Origin: Cryptomeria japonica
Taxonomy: Eukaryota > Streptophyta > Pinopsida > Cupressales > Cupressaceae
NCBI RefSeq assembly: GCF_030272615.1
Contig: NC_081414.1
Span: 664,981,938 to 665,041,937 of the forward strand
Direction of reading: 5' to 3'
Length of the DNA stretch: 60,000 nucleotides
Of this stretch, positions 33,190-45,722 are shown piece by piece. A program made the position numbers and the translations under genes. Every line of letters starts with the position of its first letter. The first letter of the stretch is position 1. The notes beneath the pieces are model-generated. The model ran no database searches, was not told the DNA's origin, and saw only the letters and a program-made list of their open reading frames with translations.

Positions 33190-36100
33190 AAACCATATGA
33201 GGTCATTATAGGTTGTATGGTGTCCTAAGGGGTCATAGGACACCATATGACCCCTTAGGTGTTGTTACGGATCATATTGTGTCTTAACGGGTCATATGGT
33301 GTGTTATGACCCCTTAAGACACCTAATGACCACTTAAGACACCATATGGTGTCCTAAGGGGTCATAAGACACCATATGAAACCTTAGGACACAATGTGAA
33401 CCCTAACAACACATAAGGGGTTATATGGCATCCTAAGGGGTCATAGGACACTATATGACCTGTTAGGACACCATATGACCCCTTACGACACCATATGACC
33501 CATAACGACACTATATGATGTTCTAAGGTGTCACATGGTGTCGTAAGTGGTCATATGGTGTCCTATGACCCCTTAGGACACCATATGACTCCTTAGGACA
33601 CAATATGGTGTCGTTATGGGTCATATGGTGTCCTAAGGGGTCATAGGACACCATATGACCCCTTATGCCACCATGTGACCCCTTCGAACACCACATAGTT
33701 TCATTATGGGTCATATGGTGTCTTAAGGGGTCATATGGTATCCTATGGGGTCATAGGACACCATATCACCCATTAGGTGTTGTTAGGGATCATATTGTGT
33801 CTTAACAAGTCATATGGTGTCTTATGACCCCTTAATCCACCATATGACCCCTAACGGCACCTAAGGGGTCATATGGTGTCCTGTGACCCCATAGGACACC
33901 ATATGACCCCTTAGGACAACATATGAGCTATAATGACACCATATGGTGTCCTAAGGGGTCATATAGTGTCCTAAGGGGTCATAGGACACCATATGATCCC
34001 TTAAGACAGAATGTGAATCCTAACAACATGAAAGGGGTTATATGGTGTCCTATGGGGTCATATAGTTTCCTAAGGGGTCATAAGACACTATATGACCCCT
34101 TAGGACACAATGTTAACCCTAAGGACATGTAAGGGGTTATATAGTGTCCAAAGGGGTCATAGGACACTATATGACCCGTTAGGACACCATATGACCCCTT
34201 AGGACACCATATGACCCATAATGACACTATATGGTGTTCTAAGGGGTCACATGATGTCGTAAGGGGTCATATGGTGTCCTATGACCCCTTAGGACACCAT
34301 ATGACCCCTTAGGACACAATATGGTGTCGTTATGGGTCATATGGTGTCCTAAGCGGTCATATGGTGTCCTATGGGGTCATAGGACACCATATGACCCCTT
34401 AGGTTTCATTAGGGATCATATTGTGTCTTAATGGGTCATATGGTATGTTATGACCCCTTAAGACACCTAATGACTACTTAGGACACCATACGATCTATAA
34501 TGACACCATATGGTGTCCTAAGGGGTCATATAGTGTCCTAAGGGATCATAGGACACCATATGACCCCTTAGGACACAATATGAACCCTAACAACACATAA
34601 GGGGTTATATGGTGTCCTAAGGGGTCATAGGACACTATATGACCCCTTAGGACACCATATGACCCAAAACGACACTATATGGTGTTCTAAGGGGTCACAT
34701 GGTGTCCTAAGGGGTCATCTGGTGTCCTATGACCCCTTAGGACACCATATGACCCCTTATAACACAATATGGTATTGTTATGGGTTGTATGGTGTCCTAA
34801 GGGGTCATATGGTGTCCTATGGGGTCATAAGACACCATATAACCCCTTAGGTATTGTTAGGGATCATATTGTGTCTTAATGGGTCAAATGGTGTGTTATG
34901 AACCCTTAAGACACAATATGACCCCTTAGGACACCTTATGTTGTGATTATGGGTCATATGGTGTCCTAAGGGGTCATAAGAAACCTAATGACCACTTAGG
35001 ACACCATACGACCCATAATGACACCATATGGTGTCCTAAGGGGTCATATAGTGTCCTAAGGGGTCATAGGACACCATATGACTGCTTAGGACACAATGTG
35101 AACCCTAACGACACATAACAGGTTATATGGTATCCTAAGGGGTCATAGGACACCATATGACCCCTTAGAACACCATATGACCCATAATGACACTATATGG
35201 TGTTATAAGGGGTGACATGGTGTCCTAAGGTGTCATAATTTGTCCTATGAACCCTTAGGACACCATATGACCCCTTAGGACACAATATGGGGTTGTTAAG
35301 GGTCATAGTGTCGTCAGGGGTCATATTGTGTCCTGACCCCTTAGGACACCATATGACCCCTTAGAACACAACATGGTTTTGTTATGGGTTGTATGGTGTC
35401 CTAAGGGGTCATATGGTGTCCTATCAACCCTTAGGCCATATGATCCCTTAGGTGTCATTAGGGATCATATTGTGTCTTAACGGGTCATATGGTGTGTTAT
35501 GACCCCTTAAGACACAATATGACCCCTTAGGACACCTTATGTTGTCATTATGGGTCATATGGTGTCCTAAGGGGTCATATGGTGTCCTATGGGATCATAA
35601 GACACCTAATGACCACTTAGGACACCATATGACCCATAATGGTACCACATGGTGTCCTAAGGGGTCATATAGTGTCCTAAGGGGTCATAGGACACTATAT
35701 GACCCGTTAGGATATCATATTACCCGTTAGGAAACCATATGACCCATAACGACACTATATGGTGTTTTAAGGGGTCACAGGGTGTCCTAAGGGGTCATCT
35801 AGTGTCCTATGACCCCTTAGGACACCATATGACCCCTTAGGAAACAATATGGCATCGTTATGGGTTGTATGGTGTTGTAAGGGGTCATATGGTGTCTTAT
35901 GACCCCTTAGGACACCATATGACCCCTTAGGACACAATATGGTGTCGTTATGGGTCATATGGTGTCCTTTGGTGTCATAGGACACCATATGACCCCTTAG
36001 GTGTCGTTAGGGATCATATTGTGTCTTAATGGGTCATCTAGTGTGTTATGACGCCATAAGACACAATATCACCCCTTAGGACACCTTATGTTGTGATTAT

Positions 36101-39100
36101 GGGTCATATGGTGTCATAAGGGGTCATATGGTGTGCTAAGGGATCATAAGACACCTAATAAATTCTTAGGACACCATATGACCCATAATAACAACATATG
36201 GTGTCCTAAGGGGTCATAGGACACCATATGACCCCTTGGGACACAATGTGAACCCTAAGGACATGTAAGGGGTTATATGGTACCCTAAGGGGTCATAAGA
36301 CACTATATGACCTGTTAGGACACCATATGACCCCTTAGGACACTATATGACCCATGACGACACCATATGATGTTCTAAGGGGTCACATGGTGTTCTAAAG
36401 GGTCATATTGTGTCCTATGACCCCTTAGGACACTATATGACCCCTTAGGACACAATATGACTCCTTAGGACACAATATGGTGTCGTTATGGGTTGTATGG
36501 TATCATAAGGGGTCATATGGTGTCTTATGACCCCTTAGGATACCATATGATCCCTTAGGACACAATATGGTGTCGTTATGGATTGTATGGTGTCGTTATG
36601 GATTGTATGGTGTCCTATGGGGTCATATGGTGTCCTATGGTGTCATAGGACACCATATGACCCTTTAGGTGTCGTTAGGGATCATATTGTGTCTTAATGG
36701 GTCATATGGTGTGTTATGAACCCTTAAGACACAATATGACCCCTTAGGACACCTTATGTTGTGATTATGGGTCATATGGTGTCCTAAGGTTTCATATGGT
36801 GTCCAAAGGGATCATAAGACACCTAATGACCACTTAGGGCACCATACGACCCATAATGACACCATATGGTGTCCTAAGGGGTCATATAGTGTCCTAAGGG
36901 GTCATAGGACACCAGATGACCACTTAGTACACAATGTGAACCCTAACGACACATAACGAGTTATATGGTATCCTAAGGGGTCATAGGACACTATATGACT
37001 CGTTAGGACACCATATGACCCCTTAGAACACCATATGACCCATAATGACACTATATGGTGTTCTAAGGGGTCATATGGTGTCCTAAGGGGTCATAATTAT
37101 TCTTATGAACCCTTAGGAAACCATATGACCCCTTAGGACACAATATGGGGTTGTTAAGGGTCATAGTGTCATCAGGGGTCATATTGTGTCCTATGACCCC
37201 TTAGGACACCATATGACCCCTTAGAACACAACATGGTTTTGTTATGGGTTATATGGTGTCCTAAGGGGTCATATGGTGTCCTATATGACCCCTTAGGTGT
37301 CGTTAGGGATCATATTGTGTCTTAATGGGTCATATGGTGTGTTATGACCCCTTAAGACACAATATGACCCCTTAGGACACCTTATGTTGTCATTATGGGT
37401 CATATGGTGTCCTAAGGGGTCATATGGTGTCCTAAGGGATCATAAGACACCTAATGACCGCTTAGGACACCATATGACCAATAATGACACCATATGGTGT
37501 CCTAAGGGGTTATATAGTGTCCTAAGGGGTCATAGGACACTATATGACCCATTAGGATACCATATGACCCCTTAGGAAACCATATGACCCATAACAACAC
37601 TATGTGGTGTTCTAAGGGGTCACATGGTGTCCTAAGGGACCATCTAGTGTCCTATGACCCCTTAGGACACCATATGACCCCTTAGGAAACAATATGGTGT
37701 CGTTATGGGTTGTATGGTGTCGTAAGGGGTTATATGGTGTCCTATGACCCCTTAGGACACTATATGACCCCTTAGGACACAATATGGTGTCATTATGGGT
37801 CACATGGTGTCCTATGGTGTCATAGAACACCATATGACCCCTTAGGTGTTGTTACGGATCATATTGTGTCTTAATGGGTCATCTGGTGTGTTATGACCCC
37901 TTAAGACACAATATGACCCCTTAGGACACCTTATGTTGCAATTATGGGTCATATTGTGTTGTAAGGGGTCATATGGTGTGCTAAGGGATCATAAGACACC
38001 TAATAAATGCTTAGGACACCATATGACCCATAATAACACCATATATATAACCCCTTATGTGTTGATAGGGTTCACATAGTGTCCTAAGGGGTCATAGGAC
38101 ACCATATGACCCCTTGGGACACAATGTGAACCCTATCAACACATAAGGGGTTATATGGTATCCTAAGGGGTCATAAGACACTATATGACCCGTTAGGACA
38201 CCATATGACCCCTTAGGACACTACATGACCCATGACGACACCATATGGTGTTCTAAGGGGTCACATGGTGTTATAAAGGGTCATATTGTGTCCTATGACC
38301 CCTTATGACACCATATGACCCCTTAGGATACAATATGACCCCTTAGGACACAATATGGTGTCGTTATGGGTTGTATGGTATCGTAAGGGGTCATATGGTG
38401 TCTTATGACCCCTTAGGATACCATATGACCCCTTAGGACACAATATGGTGTCATTATGGATTGTATGGTGTCCTATGGGGTCATAGGACACCATATGACC
38501 CCTTAGGTGTCGTTAGGGATCATAGTGTGTCTTAATGGGTCATATGGTGTGTTATGACCCCTTAAGACACCATATGACTCCTTAGGACACTATATGACCC
38601 ATAATGACACCATATGGTGTCCTAAGGGGTCATATATTGTCCTAAGGGGTCATATAGTGTCATAAGGGGTCATAGGACACCATATGATTCCTTCGGACAC
38701 AATTTGAACCCTAATAACATGAAAGGGGTTATATGGTGTGGCATATAATCCCTTAGGACACTATATGATCCATAACGACACTATATGGTGTTCTAAGGGG
38801 TCATATGGTGTCTTAAGGGGTCATATTGTGTCATATGACCCCTTAGGACACCATATGACCCCTTAGGACATAATATGGTGTCGTTATGGGTTGTATGGTG
38901 GCGTAATGGGTCATATGGTGTCCTATGACCCCTTAGGACACCATATGACCCCTTAGGACACAATATGGTGTTGTTATGGGTCGTATGGTGTCTTAAGGGG
39001 TCATATGGTGTCCTATGGGGTCATAGGACACCATATGACCTCTTAGGTGTTGTTAGGGATCATATTGTGTCTTAATGGGTCATATGGTGTGTTATGACCC

Positions 39101-40195
39101 CTTAAAACACCTAATTATCGTTTAAGACACCATACGACCCATAATGACACCATATGGTGTCCTAAGGGGTCATATAGTGTCCTAAGGGGTCATAGGACAC
39201 CATATGACCACTCAGGACACAATGTGAACCCTAACGATAGGTAAGGGGTTATACAGTGTCCTAAGGGGTCATAGGACACTATATGACCCATTAAGATACC
39301 ATATGACCCCTTAGGACACCATATGACCCATAACGACACTATATGGTGTTCTAAGGGGTCACATGGTGTCCTAAGGGGTCATCTAGTGTCTTATGGCCCC
39401 TTAGGACACCATATGACCCCTTAGGACACCATATGGGGTTGTTAAGGGTCATAGTGTCATCGGGGTTCATATTGTGTCCTGTGACCCCTTAGGACACCAT
39501 ATGACCCCTTAGAACACAATATGGTTTTGTTATGGGTTGTATGGTGTCCTAAGGGGTCATATGGTGTCCTATGGGGTCATAGGACACCATATGACCGCTT
39601 AGGTGTTGTTAGGGATCATATTGTGTCTTAACGGGTCATATGGTGTGTTATGACCCCTTAAGACACCATATGACCCCTTAGGACACCTTATGTTGTCATT
39701 ATGGGTTGTATGGTTCCTAAGGGGTCATATGGTGTCCTAAGGGATCATCACACACCATAAGACCATACTGACCCCATATTGTGTACTAGGGGGTCATATG
39801 GTGTCCTAAGAGGTCATAGGACACCATATGAACCATACTGGCACCATATGGTGTACTAAGGGGTCATATGGTGTCCTAAGGGGTCCTAGGACACCATATA
39901 ATCCCTTAGGGCACAATATGACCCCTAATGACACCTAAGGGGTCATATGGTGTCCTATGACCCATTAAGACACCATATGGTGTCGTTATGGGTTTCAGGG
40001 TGTCCTAAGGGGTCATATGGTGTCCTATGACCACTTAGGACAACATATGGTGTCGTTATGGGTCCTATGGTAACCTAAGAGGTCATATGGTGTCCTATGA
40101 CCCCTTAGGACACCATATGACCCATTAGGTGTCGTTAGGGGTCATATTGTGTCCTAAGGGGTCATATGGTGTCCTGTGACCCCTTAAGACCTAGA
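33190..40195. repeat. 20-bp quasi-palindromic satellite, block 2 (7 kb, higher-order)
   Basis: About 350 units of GGTCATATGGTGTCCTAAGG or its reverse complement. Orientation switches every one to four units. A variant landmark (ATCATATTGTGTCTTA) recurs at 33271, 33789, 34415, 34863, 35464, 36013, 36681, 37309, 37858, 38519, 39059 and 39615. Spacings 601-549-668 and 628-549-661 show a three-part higher-order unit of about 1.82-1.84 kb. The 60-73-residue frames here (for example 35539-35730 and 37384-37575) recur with the same 1845-bp shift and are satellite translations. Confidence 0.92.
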
Positions 40196-40460
40196 GAGAG
40201 GAGGGAGTGAGGAAGAAACTAAGGGAAAGAGGTGAGAGAGGGAATTAGATGGGTGTAAGGATGGAGAGGGAGATAGCTCAAGGGATAGGAGAATAAGGGA
40301 ATTGTGAGAGCTACAGAGGGGAGGGACAAAGAAGAGTATGTATCTATAAGAATGAAGAGCCTGAGAAGATGTAAGCGGAGAGAGAGAATATGAGATCTAG
40401 TTCATAGAGAGAGATGGAACTACGAGGGAAGGGAGATAAAGAAGAGAGATGTAAGATGGG
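40196..40460. repeat. GA-rich tract after block 2
   Basis: AGAGAGAGGAGGGAGTGAGG-like polypurine for about 260 bp, less pure than the tract at 22806. Same position relative to the array. Confidence 0.7.
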
Positions 40461-40645
40461 GGTTTCTATGTACACATTTGGCACTCTCCCTATTTGGTGC
40501 ACACCAAATGTGGAATATGGACCACATTTGATGCATGCCAAATGGGAAAATCCATTCATCACATTTGGCACATGCCAAATAGGGAAAGCACCATTTTTGG
40601 TGCATGCCAAATGGCTCGCTTTGGGAAACACCAAACCTATGGGTT
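40461..40645. repeat. Mini-array of palindromic CATTTGGTGCATGCCAAATG units
   Basis: Five or six diverged units, each nearly a perfect inverted repeat around GCATGC or GCACAC. Overlapping frames at 40344-40801 come from this array and are not genes. Confidence 0.75.
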
Positions 40646-41489
40646 GGATTTGTCTTGGGAATCCAACCCAAAGGTTTGGATGACCATATCAGGCTAGAGA
40701 CATGTTTTTATCAGAACATTAAAATTTTTGACATATTTTTGGTCGTGCTCTCCATCAAGTTTGCACATGTTTCAATGAAGTTAAAAAAAATACCATGGTA
40801 AGCTTGAGCTCCCTCTTAGCCATCCAACAATATAATTTATTTCAAATTTTGATTTCGTTAAGTCTTCCATCTATAATTTATTTTGTCACTGTGTCCGCTT
40901 TTTGTCAAAAACCAACATGCACTATTTTGGGTATAGATTTTTACACGTTCATCAGATTTTGAAAAAACTTACATTTTTAGAAACTAGACTCCATTCTACC
41001 CAATTTAAAACAAAAAGTTTTGATTATTTTTCAATGATTTTAGGGGGGAGCATGCTCAAATTTCTGTTTTTCAAGATGTGTCCACTTCAAAAATTAGTAA
41101 AAAATAATATACTAATTAAAAAATTAGCTGAAAAAATTTGGCATAAACTACAAGGTGTTAGCTAATTTCTCACTGAAGCGATTTTAAAAATTCAAAAAAA
41201 AAGTTAACATTTTAGGGGGGCCACAACAAATGCTATGTTATGTTTTTGGCATAAAAATAGGACCACTTTTTGTGGCCCCCCTTTTTGAAGCCCTTAATCT
41301 CCACCATTTTCAAAACAAATTAGTAGTTTAGAAAGTAGTCTCGAAGCACTCTGACTCTTGTTGTTGTTGCATCTTCAAATTTGGAGTGTAATTAGGTTCA
41401 ATTTGTCATTGAAGTTCAGACTTTGCTGATTTCAGAAAAAAAAAGTGGCATCTTAAGACCCCCTTTTGGTACCACAACTTGGTGCACAT
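40646..41489 (+). repeat. AT-rich core and end motif, copy 2
   Basis: Non-coding. Phrases such as AAAACAAATTAGTAGTTTAG, TTATGTTTTT and TGATTTCAGAAAAAAAAA align with 43880-44110. It ends CCTTTTGGTACCACAACTTG then GTGCACATACC, directly before block 3. Confidence 0.65.
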
Positions 41490-42966
41490 ACCCCCTAATG
41501 ACACCATATGGTGTCCTAAGTGGTCATAAGGTGTCCTAGGGGTCATATGACACCATAAGACACATAACGATACCATATGGTGTCCAATGGGTCATAGGAC
41601 ACCATATGATCTTTAGAACATAATACGACCCCTAACAACATCTAAGGGGTCATAGGACACTATACGATCCCTTAGCACACCATAGGACCTATAATGATGC
41701 CAAATGGTGTCTTAAGGAGTCATATAACACCATATGACCCTTTAGGACACCATATGGTGTTTTTATGGGTCGTATGGTGTCCTGATGGGTCATATGGAAT
41801 CTTATGACCCCTTAGGACACCATATGGTGTCGTTAAGGGTCGTATGGTGTCTTAAGGGGTCATATGGTATCTTAAGGGGTCATATGGTGTCCTAAGGGGT
41901 CATAGGACACCATATGACCTCTTAGGAAATAATATGACCTCTAATGACACCTACGGGATCATATGGTGTCCTAAGGAGTCATAGAATACCATATGACCCT
42001 TTAGGACACCATACGACCCATAACAACACCATATGGAATCCTAAGGGATCATATGGTTTCCTAAGGGATCATAGAACACCATATGACCCATAACAACACA
42101 TAAGAGGTCATATGGAGTCCTAAGGGGTCATAAGACACCATATGACCCCTTAGCACACCATATAACCCATAATGACACCAAATGGTGTCCTAAGGGGTCA
42201 TACAACATTATATGACCTCTTAGGACACCATATGGAGTCCTAAGGGGTCAAATAGTGTCCTAAGGGGTTGTAGGAGACCATATGACCCCTTAGGACACCA
42301 TATGGTGTCCTAAGTGGTCATAAGGTGTCCTAGGGGTCATACGACACCATAAGACACATAACGATGCCATATGGTGTCCTAATGGGTCATAGGACACCAT
42401 ATGACCCTTAGAACACAATACAACCTCTAACAAAATCTAAGGGGTCATATGGTATCCTAAGGGGTCATAGGACACTATATGACCCCTTAGCACACCATAG
42501 GACCTATAATGACGCCAAATAGTGTCCTAAGGGGTCATATAACACCATATGACCCTTTAGGATACCATATGGTGTTGTTATGGGCCGTATGGTGTCCTAA
42601 GGGGTCATATGGCATCCTATGACCCCTTAGGACACCATATGTTGTCGTTATGGGTCATATGGTGTCTTAAAGGGTCATATGACGTCCTAAGGGGTCATAG
42701 GACACTATATGACCTCTTAGGAAACAATATGACCTCTAATGAAACGTGAGGGATCATATGGTATCCTAAGGGGTCAAAGAATACCATAGGACCCTTTAGG
42801 ACACCATATGAAACATAATAACACCATATGGAGTCCTAAGGGGTCATATGGTGTCCTAAGGGATTATAGAGCACCATATGACCCCTTAGGACACCATATG
42901 ACCCATAATGACACCTAAGGGGTCATAATACACCATATGACCCCTTAGTGCACCATACGACCCATA
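41490..42966. repeat. 20-bp quasi-palindromic satellite, block 3
   Basis: About 1.5 kb of the same family, more diverged than block 2, with an internal repetition of about 825 bp (phrases near 41500-41760 recur near 42300-42570). Confidence 0.88.
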
Positions 42967-43159
42967 TAGATTATCCAACCAATACATCCACATGATCCAA
43001 AAAAACCAATACTTTCATTTTCTTCAAACGTTCTACTTTATATCCTATCTTCTTTTTAAAAAAAGACAACCTACCACCTTGTCAATCTTCTTATATGTAT
43101 ATATATATATATATATTAAATATACAATATCATATTATACACACTCCCAAAATTTAATC
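42967..43159. other. AT-rich spacer with a TA microsatellite
   Basis: (TA)n near 43097-43116. It takes the place that the GA tract has after blocks 1 and 2. Confidence 0.5.
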
Positions 43160-43312
43160 AAACTTAATGCGTACGTGCTATTTACTATTTATAATAAAAA
43201 TAGCGCATACATGCTTTTTATAGTTAAGATAGAAAATATGTGCTTCTTACACCATAATTACCCCATACGTGCTTTTTATACCATAGGTACCCCATACGCA
43301 CTTTTGTCTATT
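43160..43312. repeat. Mini-array of CCCATACGTGCTTTTTATA units
   Basis: Five diverged units (GCGTACGTGC, GCGCATACATGC, CCATACGTGC, CCATACGCAC) separated by TTTTTATA-type spacers. Confidence 0.6.
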
Positions 43313-44164
43313 TAGGCTTGGAAATAGGCCTAGATGACAAAGCTACGGTTTGGAAGTTTGATTTCCCTCCATTTCCCTCCTTTTTGGTGTGTTTTATTTT
43401 ATCAACTTGGTTTCTCAGCTTTGTCATCATTAGGTTTACACATCATCAAGTGGGTATTTCTAAAATTTCCACCATATTTTCACCCATCTTCTGAGCTTTC
43501 TTTAAGAATTTGAACAACAATAACATATTATTATTGAATTTCTTTTACCAGTGTCTCCATAGTTCTCACAGACATACGTGCACCATTTTTTTAATAACTT
43601 TTGATATACTTATCCAAATTTAAAAACTTTATATATTATTGCAGTGAACTTTATTCTCTACAATTTTAAAAAAAAATTGCATTTTCAATTTTTTAAGTGC
43701 AACTTATGCTTCACGCATAGACAGGTACCTAATTTTCAGGATGTGCTTGATCAGAAAAATCATAAAAAAAAAATACTCAACAAAAAATTACAAAAAAATA
43801 CACATCTTCTAGTTCTCACTCTTAACTATCTTTCAGCCAAAGGATTTGTCAAAATACTAAATCTAACTATGACTTTTTTGATGCGCACGTTAGACATTAT
43901 GTTATGTTTTTCTAAAAAATCCAGGGTCAGTTTTTCGTGTGTGAAGGATTTGACCCCCTTGATCTTATCCAATTTTGAAAACGTTTAGTAGTTTGGAAAC
44001 TAGATTCAGAGTAATACAATATTTGTTCTTTGATTATCCTCATATCTTGAGTGGATGACTTTCAAATTTTGCCTCCAAGTTCAGGTTCACCTGATTTCAG
44101 AAAAAAAAAAAAAAGTGTCCACTTATACCCCCCTTTTTTACCACCATCTTTTTACACTTACCCT
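43313..44164 (+). repeat. AT-rich core and end motif, copy 3
   Basis: Non-coding, similar to copy 2 over its right 400 bp. Ends TTTTTTTACCACCATC then TTTTTACACTTACCC. The frame at 43644-43988 is not conserved in copy 2. Confidence 0.6.
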
Positions 44165-44431
44165 AATAAGACATCGGGACGATGTCTCTTTCAAGTGCAG
44201 AAAGAAGTCACAAACCATATTTATCTATAATTATTTTATTAAGAAAATAATGTTTATTTTTTGTTTGTGAAATTGAAATAAAATGGAAATATAACTGTTA
44301 GTCAAATAAAATAGGAGATCAAATGCAATGAAATGATTTACATGCAATTGAATGATCAATATTATTTTTATTATGAAATTGGGATCGACATTGCTAATGA
44401 GCAATTGAGTGCAAGTGAATGCAAGAATAGG
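44165..44431. other. No recognisable feature
   Basis: AT-rich spacer with repeated ATTGAATGATC-like words. Confidence 0.4.
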
Positions 44432-45278
44432 TGAACATGTATGAAGACGAGAACATGGTTCAGGTAGAGTTGTTTTAGCTCTTGGACTTTGCTAGAATAT
44501 ATGGGAATCTCACACACCACATTAGAATTTATAATCTGCATCTTGCAAAGATATATGATTTAAATAACTTTATTTTGAGTGTTTGTTTAAATTGGAATGA
44601 TGGATTTGGAATGAGTAGCTTTAATTGGAATTACTTTAATTCAAAGAAACATTGATTTAAATGTTTTTAAATAATTATACATGTATTTTGATGTTTGTAT
44701 GTGCATCTTATGAAATGGATTAAATATCGTTCTTATATTTCCACTTCTTTATTTTTAGATAATGATATATAAACATATATATAGGTATATGTGTATATAA
44801 GGATATACCTATACAAGTGTATTCCACTAAGACTAAGAAACTTTTTGCAAGGGGGAGTCGGTAAGAATATCGACCATGCAACTTATATATATTAGGGTGG
44901 CAAACTTATTTTATAGCAAAGCATATAGCATAGTGGGATTCAGTGATATAATCGATAAAGCCATGCAACATTCTAATTCGTAAAGGAGTCCAAAGATCGA
45001 TTAAAAAACACCGACTACCCCACGTAACCTTATTTGTATTAGAAGGAGTCGATAAGTGTATGGACTCTGCAACTATACCAGTATTGTTGTGTTTGAACTT
45101 TTAGTGAACTCATTGAGTCCAAATGGGAGACAAATTTGGTGTTCATAGTGTTTGAATATATCACAACTCTATCCTGCAAATAACCATGCCTACGTGGTGC
45201 TTTCACATTTACCATATAACATGGCATGGTAAAAAAGTAATGTGGGTAACCAACACACATGAAATCATCAATAATTAT
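44432..45278 (+). repeat. Repeat R copy 2 (A2 insertion site empty)
   Basis: Matches 8875-9226 joined to 17055-17924. At the A2 site it reads AAACATATATATAGGTATAT without interruption. It is cut at 45278 by the D LTR. Not coding; possibly LTR sequence of element E. Confidence 0.8.
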
Positions 45279-45722
45279 TGTATACACATAAAAAATGGCT
45301 ATGAGTGATTAAATAAATATTTAATATTTATAGTTAATTTGAATTATTTAATTGATTTCATGTCTTTCTATTAATTAATTTAATTGAAATATTTTATTAA
45401 TTAATTCATTTATCCTATTCTTCTAATCAATTAATTAAATATCTAATATTTAATTATTTCTCTAATCAATCAATTAAATATCTAATAATTAATGGTTATT
45501 CCTATATCCTATAGTCTCAAATATTAAATAATTTTTAAATTATTTAATCCATTTTTCCAACTCATCCTTCCATCTCCACTTCATCTTTCCTTTGCCAACT
45601 CATCAATCATGTGGCTAAAGATATTAATATTGCTTAAATATTAATTCATCATTTATCTTCAACTTCCAAAATAAATGAAATATTGTGTACGTACACATAT
45701 TTCATAACCTTCTTCTATATTA
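45279..45722 (+). repeat. 5' LTR of D, left fragment
   Basis: Starts TGTATACACATAAAAAATGG. Very AT-rich with many AATTAATTAAAT words. Interrupted at 45722 by element C. Confidence 0.75.

Noticed and set aside
33523-38494. Many 60-73-residue frames with a GSYGVLRGH-like repeat inside the satellite
   Set aside because: They are translations of the 20-mer in phase-friendly stretches, occur on both strands and repeat with the satellite period. No start context or other coding sign.
33190-40195. Regular short palindromic repeats resembling a CRISPR array
   Set aside because: No unique spacers of constant size, units abut directly, orientation flips, no cas genes, and the context is plant transposons.
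40344-40801. Cluster of overlapping frames near the CATTTGG mini-array
   Set aside because: Palindromic repeat yields similar frames on both strands; not genes.
42992-44270. Frames in the AT-rich core copy 3
   Set aside because: Lys/Phe/Tyr-rich, cross homopolymer runs and are not kept in core copy 2.
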